Source of the DNA: Phycisphaerales bacterium
Lineage (GTDB): Bacteria; Planctomycetota; Phycisphaerae; Phycisphaerales; SM1A02
Reading direction: 5' to 3'
NCBI GenBank assembly: GCA_009692045.1
Contig: SIAA01000001.1
Location: 62,001-126,000 of the forward strand
Length of the DNA stretch: 64,000 nucleotides
This document shows positions 37,601 through 46,816 of the stretch, one piece after another; the stretch's first letter is position 1; each line of letters begins with the position of its first letter. The position numbers and the translations under genes are program-made. Under the pieces are notes generated by a model that had not been told where the DNA came from, did not search any database, and was given only the letters and a program-made list of their open reading frames with translations.

Positions 37601-39538
37601 ATGCGATCCCCCCTCGTTGCCCTGTCCGCTGCCGCAATTCTCACAATTTCGGCAGCGACTCACGCCCAGCATGTTGAAGCGCAGGTAGTCAATCTGCCTA
37701 ACGGAATGAAGTTCATTCTGGTGCCCCGTCACGATCAGCCCAACACGATCAGTGCGGGCTGGGTGGCAAAGGTGGGCTCGGTGAATGAACGACCAGGCAT
37801 TACTGGCATCAGCCACTTCTTTGAACACATGATGTTCAAGGGCACCAACACCATCGGCACTGCCAATCCGGACCGAGATGCCAAGTATCGAGAAGAGCAG
37901 CGGGTGCTTCGCAACGCCATGAACCAGATCACCTGGAGCACCCAGTACCAGCGCTTCTTCGCCGGGGAGATCAACGATCCGTGGAGCCAGGCCAATGACA
38001 CCGATGAACTGAAGCAGCTTCGCACCAGTTTGAAGGACTCGATGGACGCGCAGCAGGGCCGATCGATGAGCGACGAAATCACCGCTGCCAAGAAGGAGGT
38101 CGCCGCCATCGACACCGCTGCCGGGAGGGAGAGCGCGAGCCTGATCGAAACGCAGATCGCCCAGATGGAATCAGATCAGAAGGCCATGGCTTCCATCGTG
38201 AAAGATGAGTTTGATCAGATCTACACCAAGGGCGGCGCGTCGCAGATGAACGCCTTTACCTCTGAGGATGTGACCTTCTACATCATCAGCATTCCCTCTA
38301 ACAAGTTTGAGTTATGGTCGTGGATGGAGAGCAATCGCCTGTCAGACAGCGTGTTCCGCGAGTTCTACAGCGAGCGCGATGTGGTTCACGAGGAGCGTCG
38401 CCTCCGAACCGAGAGTACCCCCACTGGCGTGTTTGATGAGCAGTTCAATGCCATGTTCTGGGTGAGCTGTGGCTACTCGTGGCCCGTCATCGGCTGGACT
38501 AGCGATCTCAACTCCTACTCCATGGAGGAGGCGCTCAAGTACTGGAACATCTACTACCGCGCCAACAACCTGACCGGAGTGGTGGTTGGTGACTTTGATC
38601 CCAAAGAAATCGTGCCCATGATCGAGCGCTACTTCGGCCGATTGCAGGCGGGCACGATCGCCCCGCCACCAGTGGTGACCCTCGAGTCCAAGCAGATGGC
38701 GGAGATGCGCATGAACGCCGAGGCCGACTGTCAACCTCAGGTCGAGGTGCGCTACCACGCGGTTGCGTTCGGACACACCGACTCGTACCCGCTCGATGTT
38801 CTGGCCGAGGTCTTGAACGGCCGCACCGGTCGTCTCTACAAGGGACTGGAGGAGGGCCGTGAGATCGCCTCCTCTACTCGCGCCCAGAACGATGCCAAGA
38901 AGTACGCAGGAGCGTTTTCTTTTGCAGCCGAGACCAAGGGTGATGCCACCCCCGGCCAACTCGAGGCGGCTTGGTATGAGGAACTCTCGCGGCTTCAGAC
39001 CGAACTGGTTCCAGATCGCGAAATGCAGAAGGTCAAGAACGGTCTTGCCGCTGATAGCTATCGCCGCTTGCAGAACAACTTCTTCCTGATGATTCAGCTG
39101 GGCTACGCCGAGGCGCTCACCGGCTGGGAGGAGATCAACGATGGCCCAGCAAAACTTCTGGCCGTTACACCCGAGGACATCCAGCGGGTGGCCAAGAAGT
39201 ACTTCAGCGAGACCAATCGCGCCGTCGCGACCTATACCCGCAAGCAGGCTGCCGGAGGCGCTGGGGGCGCTGCCGCCGATCCAGAACTGGCTGCCCTTTC
39301 TGGTCCTATGCAAGCACGCGCTCGGCAGGGAGCAGCTCAGATCGCCCAGATGAGCGATGCCAACGAACTTGAACAGGCACTTGCCATGATGGATGCCCAG
39401 GCCGCGCAGGTTCCCGAGCAGGCCAAGCCTCTCATCGCTTACATGAAGCGAAAAATGCTGGAGCGGCTGGAAGTTCTTCGCGCCGGTTCATCAGGATCCG
39501 CACCACCGGTCTCGAACCCCTCTTCTACGAAGCCGTGA
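37601..39538 (+). CDS. M16 family zinc metallopeptidase (catalytic subunit)
   Basis: 645 residues with a signal peptide (about 1-22, ...ISAATHAQ). Zinc motif HFFEH is near residue 70 and the third ligand glutamate is in ERDVVHEERRL. Between them lies a charged, probably coiled-coil insertion of about 100 residues (FKGT...to GGASQMNAFTS), much longer than the usual 25. The C-terminal M16 domain has RTGRLYKGLEEGREIA. Followed after 7 bases by a second M16 protein lacking HxxEH, so the pair probably forms a heterodimer like bacterial two-subunit processing peptidases. Confidence 0.93.
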   Translation: MRSPLVALSAAAILTISAATHAQHVEAQVVNLPNGMKFILVPRHDQPNTISAGWVAKVGSVNERPGITGISHFFEHMMFKGTNTIGTANPDRDAKYREEQRVLRNAMNQITWSTQYQRFFAGEINDPWSQANDTDELKQLRTSLKDSMDAQQGRSMSDEITAAKKEVAAIDTAAGRESASLIETQIAQMESDQKAMASIVKDEFDQIYTKGGASQMNAFTSEDVTFYIISIPSNKFELWSWMESNRLSDSVFREFYSERDVVHEERRLRTESTPTGVFDEQFNAMFWVSCGYSWPVIGWTSDLNSYSMEEALKYWNIYYRANNLTGVVVGDFDPKEIVPMIERYFGRLQAGTIAPPPVVTLESKQMAEMRMNAEADCQPQVEVRYHAVAFGHTDSYPLDVLAEVLNGRTGRLYKGLEEGREIASSTRAQNDAKKYAGAFSFAAETKGDATPGQLEAAWYEELSRLQTELVPDREMQKVKNGLAADSYRRLQNNFFLMIQLGYAEALTGWEEINDGPAKLLAVTPEDIQRVAKKYFSETNRAVATYTRKQAAGGAGGAAADPELAALSGPMQARARQGAAQIAQMSDANELEQALAMMDAQAAQVPEQAKPLIAYMKRKMLERLEVLRAGSSGSAPPVSNPSSTKP

Positions 39539-39545
39539 TCACCCC

Positions 39546-41090
39546 ATGAATACCTCAACCATGAACACCATCAACACCATCTCCGGCATCCGCAATCGAG
39601 TCTCAGCAACCGTGAGTTCGTCAGCGCTGCTGATGGCATCGCTCGCTCTCGTGGCGGTCCTGCCCGCAGCCGCCCGCGCCGATGATGTGGTCAAGCGCCC
39701 CGAGCAGCTCACTTTCCCACCACTGGTGTTTTTTGCACCGGAGGCCAAGGAGTTCCGCAGCACCCTCTCCGATGGCACACCGGTCTACCTTGCTCCCAGC
39801 AGGGAATTCCCCTTGATCAATCTCACCCTCACGGCTGTGGGCGGCGCGAACCTCGATCCGGTTGGCAAGGAGGGGCTGGCAGCGATCACTGCATCGATGC
39901 TGCGCCACGGCGGCACCCAGAGCATGTCCGCCAGCGAAGTGGACGAAGCGCTCGACTTCCTCGCCACCAAGTGCGATTTGAAGCCGGGCAAGTTCAACTC
40001 GTTGGCGAGTCTCAACTCGCTCGCAGCCAACTTCCCCGAGAGCCTGCGCCTTTTCACCGAGATTCTTAGAAGTCCGCGCTTCGATGAGAGCAAGCTCAAA
40101 CTTGAACTTGCCGAGCGCGTTGAGAACCTCAAGCAGCGCAACGATGCCGCCGATGGCATTCTTGCCCGCGAGTGGAAGTTCGCCCTCTACGGTGAGGATC
40201 ACTTCGAGTCGAATCAACCCACGGCAGCCGGGCTCAGCTCCATCACTACTGATGACATGCGCAAGTTTGCCGCCAACATCTTTCACCCTGGCAACTTTCT
40301 GATCACGGTGACAGGAGACTTCGAACCCAAGGCGATGCTGGCCAGTCTGGAAAATGCCTTCGCCGGCTGGCAGCCGGGAGCTCGCAATGCTGCTCCTACT
40401 GCACCCACCTACACCCTTGTGCCTGGCCTCTACCACATAGAGAAGGACATCCCTCAGGGCAAGGTCGCCATCGGCATGCGCAGCATCAAGCGAGATGATC
40501 CCGACTACATCCCCTTTATGGTGATGAACGACATCCTCGGCGGCGGCGGATTCAGTAGCCGCATCATGCAGCGAGTTCGGAGCGACGAGGGCTTGGCCTA
40601 CTCGGCTGGCAGCCAGTTCCAACCCGGCATCTATTACCCCGGCGAGTTCCGCGCCTCATTCGAGAGCAAGAACCCCACGGTAGCACTGGCGATTGAGCTG
40701 ATTCTCAATGAGATCGCGCGCATTCGCAGTGAACCCGTCAGCGCGAATGAGTTGGAGGTAGCAAAACTCTCTTTCATTGAAACTTTCCCCCGCACCTTCG
40801 AGTCGAAGGATGCCACTCTGGGCGTATTCGTCAACGACGAAATGACTGCTCGGCCCGAGGGTTACTGGCAGAGTTACCGCGACAAGATTCGCGCTGTTAC
40901 TCCCGCCGACATCACCAGAGTGGCGCAGAAGTATCTCACTCCCGATCAGATGGTGATCATGGTCGTGGGCAAGTGGAGCGAGATCGAGCCTGGCGACCCG
41001 ACCGGTCGCGCCAACATGGGCCAGTTTGGCAAGGTCAACCACCTTCCTCTACGCGATCCACTCACGATGGAGCCACTCCGCTTCGACTAA
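39546..41090 (+). CDS. M16 family peptidase-like protein (non-catalytic partner)
   Basis: 514 residues; signal peptide about 15-45 (SALLMASLALVAVLPAAARA). The zinc-site helix reads ITASMLRHGG, so HxxEH is absent, while the C-terminal half keeps the substrate-positioning motif FSSRIMQRVRSDEGLAYSAG. This is the expected layout for the non-catalytic beta partner in a heterodimeric M16 peptidase, with the gene before it as catalytic subunit. The stop TAA overlaps the convergent murJ stop in the sequence CTAA. Confidence 0.92.
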   Translation: MNTSTMNTINTISGIRNRVSATVSSSALLMASLALVAVLPAAARADDVVKRPEQLTFPPLVFFAPEAKEFRSTLSDGTPVYLAPSREFPLINLTLTAVGGANLDPVGKEGLAAITASMLRHGGTQSMSASEVDEALDFLATKCDLKPGKFNSLASLNSLAANFPESLRLFTEILRSPRFDESKLKLELAERVENLKQRNDAADGILAREWKFALYGEDHFESNQPTAAGLSSITTDDMRKFAANIFHPGNFLITVTGDFEPKAMLASLENAFAGWQPGARNAAPTAPTYTLVPGLYHIEKDIPQGKVAIGMRSIKRDDPDYIPFMVMNDILGGGGFSSRIMQRVRSDEGLAYSAGSQFQPGIYYPGEFRASFESKNPTVALAIELILNEIARIRSEPVSANELEVAKLSFIETFPRTFESKDATLGVFVNDEMTARPEGYWQSYRDKIRAVTPADITRVAQKYLTPDQMVIMVVGKWSEIEPGDPTGRANMGQFGKVNHLPLRDPLTMEPLRFD

Positions 41091-42694
41091 GCGCGGCCGA
41101 GTGCCCAGCGTAGTTCTGGCATTTTCAGCGCCCGCGCTACCAACACCAGTGCCCCTGCGCCTGCTGGAATCGCCAGCGCCAGCGTCACGGCCGCGCCCAT
41201 CCACTCTTGCTCATTCAAGCCAAGGGCAGGAAGTGCCACGCTCCGCGCCAGCATCATGCCCGCCACAGCCGACAACAGGCAGACAACAGATGCAACGGCG
41301 GTGCGTCCCCATGCGAGCCAGACCTCCCTGGTGGCAATCTCTCCGAGGCGGCGGCGCAGCAGGACATACATCCAGACGCACTGAAGCACTGAGCAGATTG
41401 CGGTGGAGACTGCCAGCCCCATCACTCCTAGGGGAGTCCAGATGAGGGTGGCGTTCAACAAGAGGTTGAGGCTCACCATCGAGACTGCGATGCGGACTGG
41501 CACCATGGTTTCGCCACGCGCGTAGAACGCCCGTGTTAGAAGCTGATTGATGGAATAGGCCCAAATGGCAAAGGCATAGGCGGCGAGAACCGAGCCCACA
41601 CGAGTGGAGTCGGCCGCTGAGAAGGCATCGCCCTGGAACACGACTGCGGCACTGGGCACCGAGAGCAGCGCCAGACCGAGACTTGCCGGAAGCCCGATGA
41701 ACAATGAGAGTCGCAGTCCGCGAGTCAGGGTCTCTTTGAATGCAGGAAGATCGCCAGCCAATCGCGCCAGCTGCGGAAACACAGCGGTCGCAACAGCGAT
41801 TCCGAATACTCCAAGCGGAAACTCATAGAGTCGCTGCGCGTAGCTGAGCGTCGCCATCGAGCCCTCCGGAAGCGGATAGGCAACTCCGAATATGGTTGGA
41901 CCCACCCAGGTTGGATAGCTGGCAATCAGGCCATCAAGAAAGGTGTTGATCTGAAGCACACCCAGGCCCAGAGCCATGGGAAATGTTCGCCGCAGCACTG
42001 CATGGAAGGGAGCGCGAGCCGCAGCGCGCGCGGCATCTCGCGCCGCAGGATCCGGTTTCGCTCGCCTGATGCCGAGAAGAGCGTGCACGCTCCACGCCAG
42101 TTGCAGCACCCCGGCCCCAAGAACTGCAGCGCCCACATACATGATGTGCACGCGATCACCGGACTCAAACGGAAACATGGAGCCCGAAGCGAGCGCGGCG
42201 GCGGCTACCCCGAGGTTGAGAATTATCGGGGCCGCCGCAGTTGGTCCGAACCGATGGTGCGCCTGCAATACCGCGCCGATCAGCGCCACCAGGCACACGA
42301 GAGGCATATAAGGCAACATCAACATCAGGAGTCGATTCCCCATGAGCGCGTCGGCATCGCCGCTGGGCAGGAATAGCAGGATCACTTCACCGACAACTGT
42401 GATGGCCGCCATGAGAATCATGGCCCGGCTCAATACCAGCCATGCCAGCCGCCGCGCCATCTCGGGATTGGATTGATCGGCACTGGCATAAGCGGGCAGG
42501 AATGCCACAGAGAGTGCGCCCTCTCCGAAGAGCCGCCGAAACAGGTTGGGAATCTGAAAGGCAAATGCAAACACATCCATTACTGCCGTCGTGCCAAACA
42601 CCCGGCTCATGGCGGCCTCGCGAGCCAGCCCTGTGATTCTGCTGACGAAAGTGAGCAGCGAGACCGTGCGCGCGTTGGTTTCAAATGTCGCCAT
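41087..42694 (-). CDS. murJ: Lipid II flippase MurJ (MviN family)
   Basis: Flips lipid II across the inner membrane for peptidoglycan synthesis. 535 residues with about 14 helices and no large soluble domain. Conserved stretches: the N-terminal SRITGLAREAAMSRVFG, NLFRRLFGEGALSVAFLPAY, the central LPEGSMATLSYAQRLYEFPLGVFG and ARGETMVPVRIAV. Divergent from the small lipoprotein gene with 29 bases between starts. No other cell-wall genes are nearby. Confidence 0.96.
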   Translation of the reverse strand: MATFETNARTVSLLTFVSRITGLAREAAMSRVFGTTAVMDVFAFAFQIPNLFRRLFGEGALSVAFLPAYASADQSNPEMARRLAWLVLSRAMILMAAITVVGEVILLFLPSGDADALMGNRLLMLMLPYMPLVCLVALIGAVLQAHHRFGPTAAAPIILNLGVAAAALASGSMFPFESGDRVHIMYVGAAVLGAGVLQLAWSVHALLGIRRAKPDPAARDAARAAARAPFHAVLRRTFPMALGLGVLQINTFLDGLIASYPTWVGPTIFGVAYPLPEGSMATLSYAQRLYEFPLGVFGIAVATAVFPQLARLAGDLPAFKETLTRGLRLSLFIGLPASLGLALLSVPSAAVVFQGDAFSAADSTRVGSVLAAYAFAIWAYSINQLLTRAFYARGETMVPVRIAVSMVSLNLLLNATLIWTPLGVMGLAVSTAICSVLQCVWMYVLLRRRLGEIATREVWLAWGRTAVASVVCLLSAVAGMMLARSVALPALGLNEQEWMGAAVTLALAIPAGAGALVLVARALKMPELRWALGRA

Positions 42695-42706
42695 GAGTTC
42701 CTAGGG

Positions 42707-42712
42707 TAGAAT
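42707..42712 (+). promoter_or_regulatory. Possible -10 element of the lipoprotein gene
   Basis: TAGAAT lies 11 bases before the ATG at 42724, as in the DnaJ-like gene and the act operon. No good -35 is seen at the right distance. If used, the message would have almost no leader. Confidence 0.3.
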
Positions 42713-42723
42713 CTATCGACAGA

Positions 42724-43164
42724 ATGCCGGAGAACCCCGCAGTTGCCCATGACTCAATCAGATCGCTCCGTGCTGTGAGCGGTGTAGCCCTCCTGATCTT
42801 GATACTCGGAGGCTGCAAAGGGCTACCCGAAACTGTCATGGATAGTGACCTGCCTGCTCCGGTAGACATGGAGTCGCGCTACTCATCTGATGTGGTCAAC
42901 ACCGACACCCACATCACCGCTGGTGAGTTCCTGTTTTCGGGAATGGTGCGCGACATTGACCGGTCCATTGATGAGACGCGGACACGCTTCGTCGACCATG
43001 GCTGGACTGAATCCGGTTTCGATGCAGGTAACCGCACCGGCAGATTGGTGTTTCGCAAGGGCGATCGCCAAGCGACCGTGACCATAATGGGCAACTCGAT
43101 CGACCCTGCCATGTCGCGGGGGATGATCGTGGTCAAGCCTGTTCCGCCCGCCGATCAGGGCTGA
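42724..43164 (+). CDS. Putative lipoprotein of unknown function
   Basis: 146 residues. Residues 17-31 form a hydrophobic signal ending in lipobox LGGC (LLILILGGC), so the mature protein would be lipid-anchored. The remaining 115 residues are polar (DIDRSIDETRTRFVDHGWTES, then a beta-rich VFRKGDRQATVTIMG) and match no family I know. Short intergenic regions on both sides; the 3' end overlaps the VanZ-like gene by 32 bases on the opposite strand. Confidence 0.7.
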   Translation: MPENPAVAHDSIRSLRAVSGVALLILILGGCKGLPETVMDSDLPAPVDMESRYSSDVVNTDTHITAGEFLFSGMVRDIDRSIDETRTRFVDHGWTESGFDAGNRTGRLVFRKGDRQATVTIMGNSIDPAMSRGMIVVKPVPPADQG

Positions 43165-44269
43165 AGTCCAAGAACCGCGGGAACTTCCCTCCGCACTCCG
43201 GGCAGTTTCCTATGCCCTTCACGCTGGCGGTTGCTCGCAGATCATGTCGACAACGCAAGCACATTTCACCCTCCTTGTCAGCACGAGTCGTTGACCACTT
43301 CAACAATGGCTCAAACGATGCAATGATGATGATTGTCGCTCCGCCTCCCAGCACCACTAGGCCCAATCCAACATCGCTTGGGTACGTACTCTTCATCCAC
43401 AGCACGGCACCGACGAAGATGAACACGCCGTTGCCCAGATTGCCCAAGAGGGGAAGCCCTATCAGTTTCCAACAATCTCTGCGTGCATCGGACCAAGTGA
43501 TCGTCTGCGACTTGCTCGGTGGTTCTACCCATGACCCGGAGTGGACTGCTTCGTGGCAGAGTGGGCATGCACCCGCACCGGAGTCATCAACAACTACATC
43601 GGGGATTGATTGATCGCAGTGAAGGCAGTTTCGCCCGGCACAGATGCGCTTGGCGTGATGTCTGACGCCGAACTGGATGGCAATGTGTCCGGCAATCAAC
43701 GCGCCGGTGAGGGCTCCCCACAGGCCCTGTGTCACGGCGCTCCGATCCATTGCGCCTCTGAACATCATTAATGCCACGGGCATAACCAACAGCGCACCGA
43801 GCGCGGCCGACGCCAGCACAGCGGCCCATGCTTGAGGACTTTGCAGCAGGGACCGAACTGCCGCGTGCCGCAAGAGAAGCCTCCAGCGCGAGGGTACCCC
43901 CCGCACTCTGTTCTGGTGGAGCGCTGTGAAGACGGCAACGACTGTGACGCCCACCGCATCGGCGATGAAGTCAGCCACCGATGTGTGACGATTGATGAAT
44001 GGCAGCGATTGCGACCATTCATCAAAGCCCGAGTAGACCAGCGCCACAATCCACAGCGTCAGACAGCGCTCAATGACGCGGGCGCGGTACCAGAGGTAGA
44101 ACAGTCCACCGAATAGACCGGCATGCAGCAGCTTGTCGCTGCCGATCCACAGGGCTTCGAGGTTCAGCCGTGGCCAGTGCGTCCCGACAAACACCAGAGC
44201 AAGAACCCAGAGAGCAAGGCGCCTCCAAGTTCTTCGGTCACTCTCATTGCCCGATGATCTACTAGTCAC
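43133..44269 (-). CDS. VanZ-like membrane protein with two zinc ribbons
   Basis: 378 residues. N-terminal VanZ-like domain: GTHWPRLNL, then SDKLLHAGLFGGLFYLWY and FDEWSQSLPFINRHTSVADFIADAVG (abridged), spanning helices to about 115. More helices follow near 150 and 280-320. Two four-cysteine ribbons are present: CLHC...CPLC (about 215-240) and C-terminal CLRCRHDLR...CPECG (about 345-365), the latter a form widespread in planctomycete proteins. VanZ-like domains are mostly of unknown function; no sign of glycopeptide resistance genes. Start overlaps the ParA stop by 4 bases. Confidence 0.85.
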   Translation of the reverse strand: MTSRSSGNESDRRTWRRLALWVLALVFVGTHWPRLNLEALWIGSDKLLHAGLFGGLFYLWYRARVIERCLTLWIVALVYSGFDEWSQSLPFINRHTSVADFIADAVGVTVVAVFTALHQNRVRGVPSRWRLLLRHAAVRSLLQSPQAWAAVLASAALGALLVMPVALMMFRGAMDRSAVTQGLWGALTGALIAGHIAIQFGVRHHAKRICAGRNCLHCDQSIPDVVVDDSGAGACPLCHEAVHSGSWVEPPSKSQTITWSDARRDCWKLIGLPLLGNLGNGVFIFVGAVLWMKSTYPSDVGLGLVVLGGGATIIIIASFEPLLKWSTTRADKEGEMCLRCRHDLRATASVKGIGNCPECGGKFPRFLDFSPDRRAEQA

Positions 44270-45114
44270 CGCTTGAGTTCAACCCGCAACGGGTCGGCCG
44301 TTCCCCAAGCGAGGCGGATTGCCTCGGCCAGCGCCTGATAGTCAAGCGCACCAGCGCACTCGGGGGCGTAGTCAAAAATCGTTTGCCCGAAGCTGGGCGC
44401 TTCGGCAAGTTTGATGTTGCGCCGAATGGGAGGCCGGAGCACACGCGCCTCACTCCAGGGAACGCCCTCTGCCCGATAGGTCTCAAACTGCTGCTCGATC
44501 TCCGCCACCACGGCCTTGCCATGTCCGGAGTGCGATTCGTGCTGGCAGAGAATCACCCCCGTCACCCTCAGCTCAGGATTGAGCGATTGCGAGACCATCA
44601 ATACTGTCTCAAGAAGTTTTCCCAAGCCGCGAAGTGCCAGGTAGTGGGCCTGCATCGGCACCAGCACGAAGTCGCTGGCTACCAGAGCGTTCACGCTGAG
44701 GACCCCCAGACTTGGAGGGCAATCAATGAGTATCGCGTCGTACTTGCCGCGGATCGCCTCGAGGCGACGAGCCAGAATCGTCTGCATGCCCTCAATGGCA
44801 GCAAAGTCTCCCTCGACCAGTGCCATCTCCGTGGTGGCGGGAATGAAGTCCAACCGTTCGCGCGCCTTGCGGATGGTCTTAGAAATGGCCAGCGCTTGAT
44901 CGGTGAAGAGTTGCAGCGCGCCCGGACGATCAGCCTCCTCCTCAACGCCGAAATGCAAACTCAGATTGGACTGAGGATCAAGATCGATGAGAAGCGTCTT
45001 GAGTCCACTGCGTGCAAGTGCCGCACCCACATTCACCGTGGTCGTCGTTTTGCCAACGCCCCCCTTCTGATTCAGAACTGCTGCGATGCGGGCGCGGCGC
45101 GCCTTGTCAGCCAT
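44266..45114 (-). CDS. parA: ParA/Soj-family ATPase
   Basis: 282 residues from ATG 45114; the reading 53 codons longer is not family-like. Deviant Walker A KGGVGKTTTTVN at 17-28, Walker A' DLDPQSNLSLHFG, and the DCPPSLGVLSVNAL switch region; the C-terminal RRNIKLAEAPSFGQTIFDYAP is diagnostic of chromosomal Soj/ParA. These ATPases segregate origins or position other cargo. No ParB follows; instead a VanZ-like protein is co-translated, so the cargo is unclear. Confidence 0.93.
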   Translation of the reverse strand: MADKARRARIAAVLNQKGGVGKTTTTVNVGAALARSGLKTLLIDLDPQSNLSLHFGVEEEADRPGALQLFTDQALAISKTIRKARERLDFIPATTEMALVEGDFAAIEGMQTILARRLEAIRGKYDAILIDCPPSLGVLSVNALVASDFVLVPMQAHYLALRGLGKLLETVLMVSQSLNPELRVTGVILCQHESHSGHGKAVVAEIEQQFETYRAEGVPWSEARVLRPPIRRNIKLAEAPSFGQTIFDYAPECAGALDYQALAEAIRLAWGTADPLRVELKR

Positions 45115-45136
45115 GCGCCGAGTATATGGCGAGGGA

Positions 45137-46816
45137 TCACCAGGACGATAGATCGATCGTCGCACTGGGAGCGTTTGAGGTCCATGGCCCCACGGCGCGG
45201 AAAGCTGTTTGGCGCACTCCGTCCAAGATGCGGTCGACGGAGATTTGGAAGAACTGCCCGTTCGACCCCGCATGGGGAAACACCTCCCGAGGTATCTCTA
45301 TCCGCGCCCGCCAGCGATCTGACCCCTTCCAAGAAAACACCGATGGGCGGCTGACTCCATCAGGCTGTACGCCGCTGATCCCCTCATCCGTGAGCTCCAC
45401 AACGAGTCTCGGCTCCTGCCCCAGTTCGATCCGCACCAGGTCTTCGGTGGCGGAGGGGTCACGCAAACACTCGACAAATATTTCCCATCCCCCTGGGCGC
45501 CGGCGAAGGCTAGCGGTGGTCCGGCTGGCGGGCGCAGGGATGGACGATGCGCCGGTCTGCACATCGATGAGCCTCAGCGGATTCTGCAGGATGCCGAAGG
45601 GCACTCCGGGAGGATGCGCGATGGTGACGGCAGGCTGTACCAGCATGTTGGACTGCCGACCGCCCTGCGTGACTGCGATCTCGGCCGGGTCGGTCGGGCG
45701 CAGGTCGGCGGGAGTGGGCAGGCGAATGAATCGCAACTCTCGGGGGCCGATCGTGTGCTGCTGAGGTGCGAGTTCGGTAGAGCCAGCCCACCCGCATGAG
45801 ACTGTGAGTGCCGCACGCGTTGGATTCGCCGCGGCGATCAATGCCCCGTCATCCAGGCGGGACTCAATCCAGCAGACAACTCCTTCGCAGGCACCCATCC
45901 AGGCCTGCACGGACCTAACAACATCCTCGTCAGACCTTTCGAAATCCAGAATCATTGACAGCAGAATGTCTGCCTCATCATCCCGCTGCCGCCAAGCAGC
46001 AATGGATAGATCGCGCCCGTCGGCAAGAAATCCCCGCGCCGATCCGCACATGAGATCGCACAGTTGCGACTCGACCTCAGAATCAACATCACCGAGGCGA
46101 GACATGGCCGCACGCCAGAGGCCGACATAGTGCTCCCCCAGCAAGCGCGATCGCTCCTCCTCGGGAGGAGATGGAAGGCGAACACCATCCCGTCCCGCCA
46201 GCATGTCCCAGCGGAACATCTCGCGGGGCGCGACCGGATCAGGAGTATCGAACGAGCCCGGAGAACTGGTTGCGCCCGGGTCTTGAGCCGCTCTACTGCT
46301 GGCACTACCTGCGCCATGTGCAGTTGGCTCCTGCGGCTCTGTGCGCCGGCGAAATGGCCCGACCCAGCGAGGGCGCAACACCTGATCGCCCAAGCGCAGA
46401 GTGTCACCGGAGTTCTCTGGCAGCGCGATGAGCAGGACAGGCGCGGCGGCGGCGGTCAGTTCTGCCGCCAGCGCCGAGGGGGGCACGGCGTCATAGAAGG
46501 GATTTGCTTGGGTCCAGAATGGTTCCCGCTCGTCGCGCCTGATGATCAGAAAGGCCACTGATCCGGTGACTGCAGCCCCAGACTCGGTGAGTACCGACAT
46601 CTGCTCGGGCCACTTGGTGCCTGGTTCACCAGTCAGCGGAAGAAGCAAGACACCTCCGCGCACCGCGAGCGGTTGATCAATGATGCACTTGATTCCTGTT
46701 GAGTCAGCGCTGCTGAGATTGACTAGTCCGCAGATGGCGGCGAGGGTTGCGGCGGCGCGGGCGCAATCTGAGGAACTGCAGCTGCCTGTGGTTGGGCGTT
46801 CGAGCTGGGTGGGCAC
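45137..46816 (-). CDS. Hypothetical protein, probably exported
   Basis: 559 residues from GTG 46816; the start is not certain because the frame is open to 46909 and no ATG occurs in that stretch. The first 30 residues (CARAAATLAAICGLVNLSS) could be a weak signal peptide. The rest is beta-rich with many Pro, Gly and charged residues and few hydrophobic helices (LAAELTAAAAPVLLIALPE). The final 120 residues (WEIFVECLRDPSATEDLVRIEL, IEIPREVFPHAGS) resemble the carbohydrate-binding-like sandwich at the end of some large exported planctomycete proteins, but no family is clear. Shares about 94 bases with the upstream gene. Confidence 0.6.
   Translation of the reverse strand: MPTQLERPTTGSCSSSDCARAAATLAAICGLVNLSSADSTGIKCIIDQPLAVRGGVLLLPLTGEPGTKWPEQMSVLTESGAAVTGSVAFLIIRRDEREPFWTQANPFYDAVPPSALAAELTAAAAPVLLIALPENSGDTLRLGDQVLRPRWVGPFRRRTEPQEPTAHGAGSASSRAAQDPGATSSPGSFDTPDPVAPREMFRWDMLAGRDGVRLPSPPEEERSRLLGEHYVGLWRAAMSRLGDVDSEVESQLCDLMCGSARGFLADGRDLSIAAWRQRDDEADILLSMILDFERSDEDVVRSVQAWMGACEGVVCWIESRLDDGALIAAANPTRAALTVSCGWAGSTELAPQQHTIGPRELRFIRLPTPADLRPTDPAEIAVTQGGRQSNMLVQPAVTIAHPPGVPFGILQNPLRLIDVQTGASSIPAPASRTTASLRRRPGGWEIFVECLRDPSATEDLVRIELGQEPRLVVELTDEGISGVQPDGVSRPSVFSWKGSDRWRARIEIPREVFPHAGSNGQFFQISVDRILDGVRQTAFRAVGPWTSNAPSATIDLSSW

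Noticed and set aside
43133-44269. VanZ-like gene as a glycopeptide-resistance determinant
   Set aside because: No van ligase or dehydrogenase genes are near; the domain occurs widely with unknown role.
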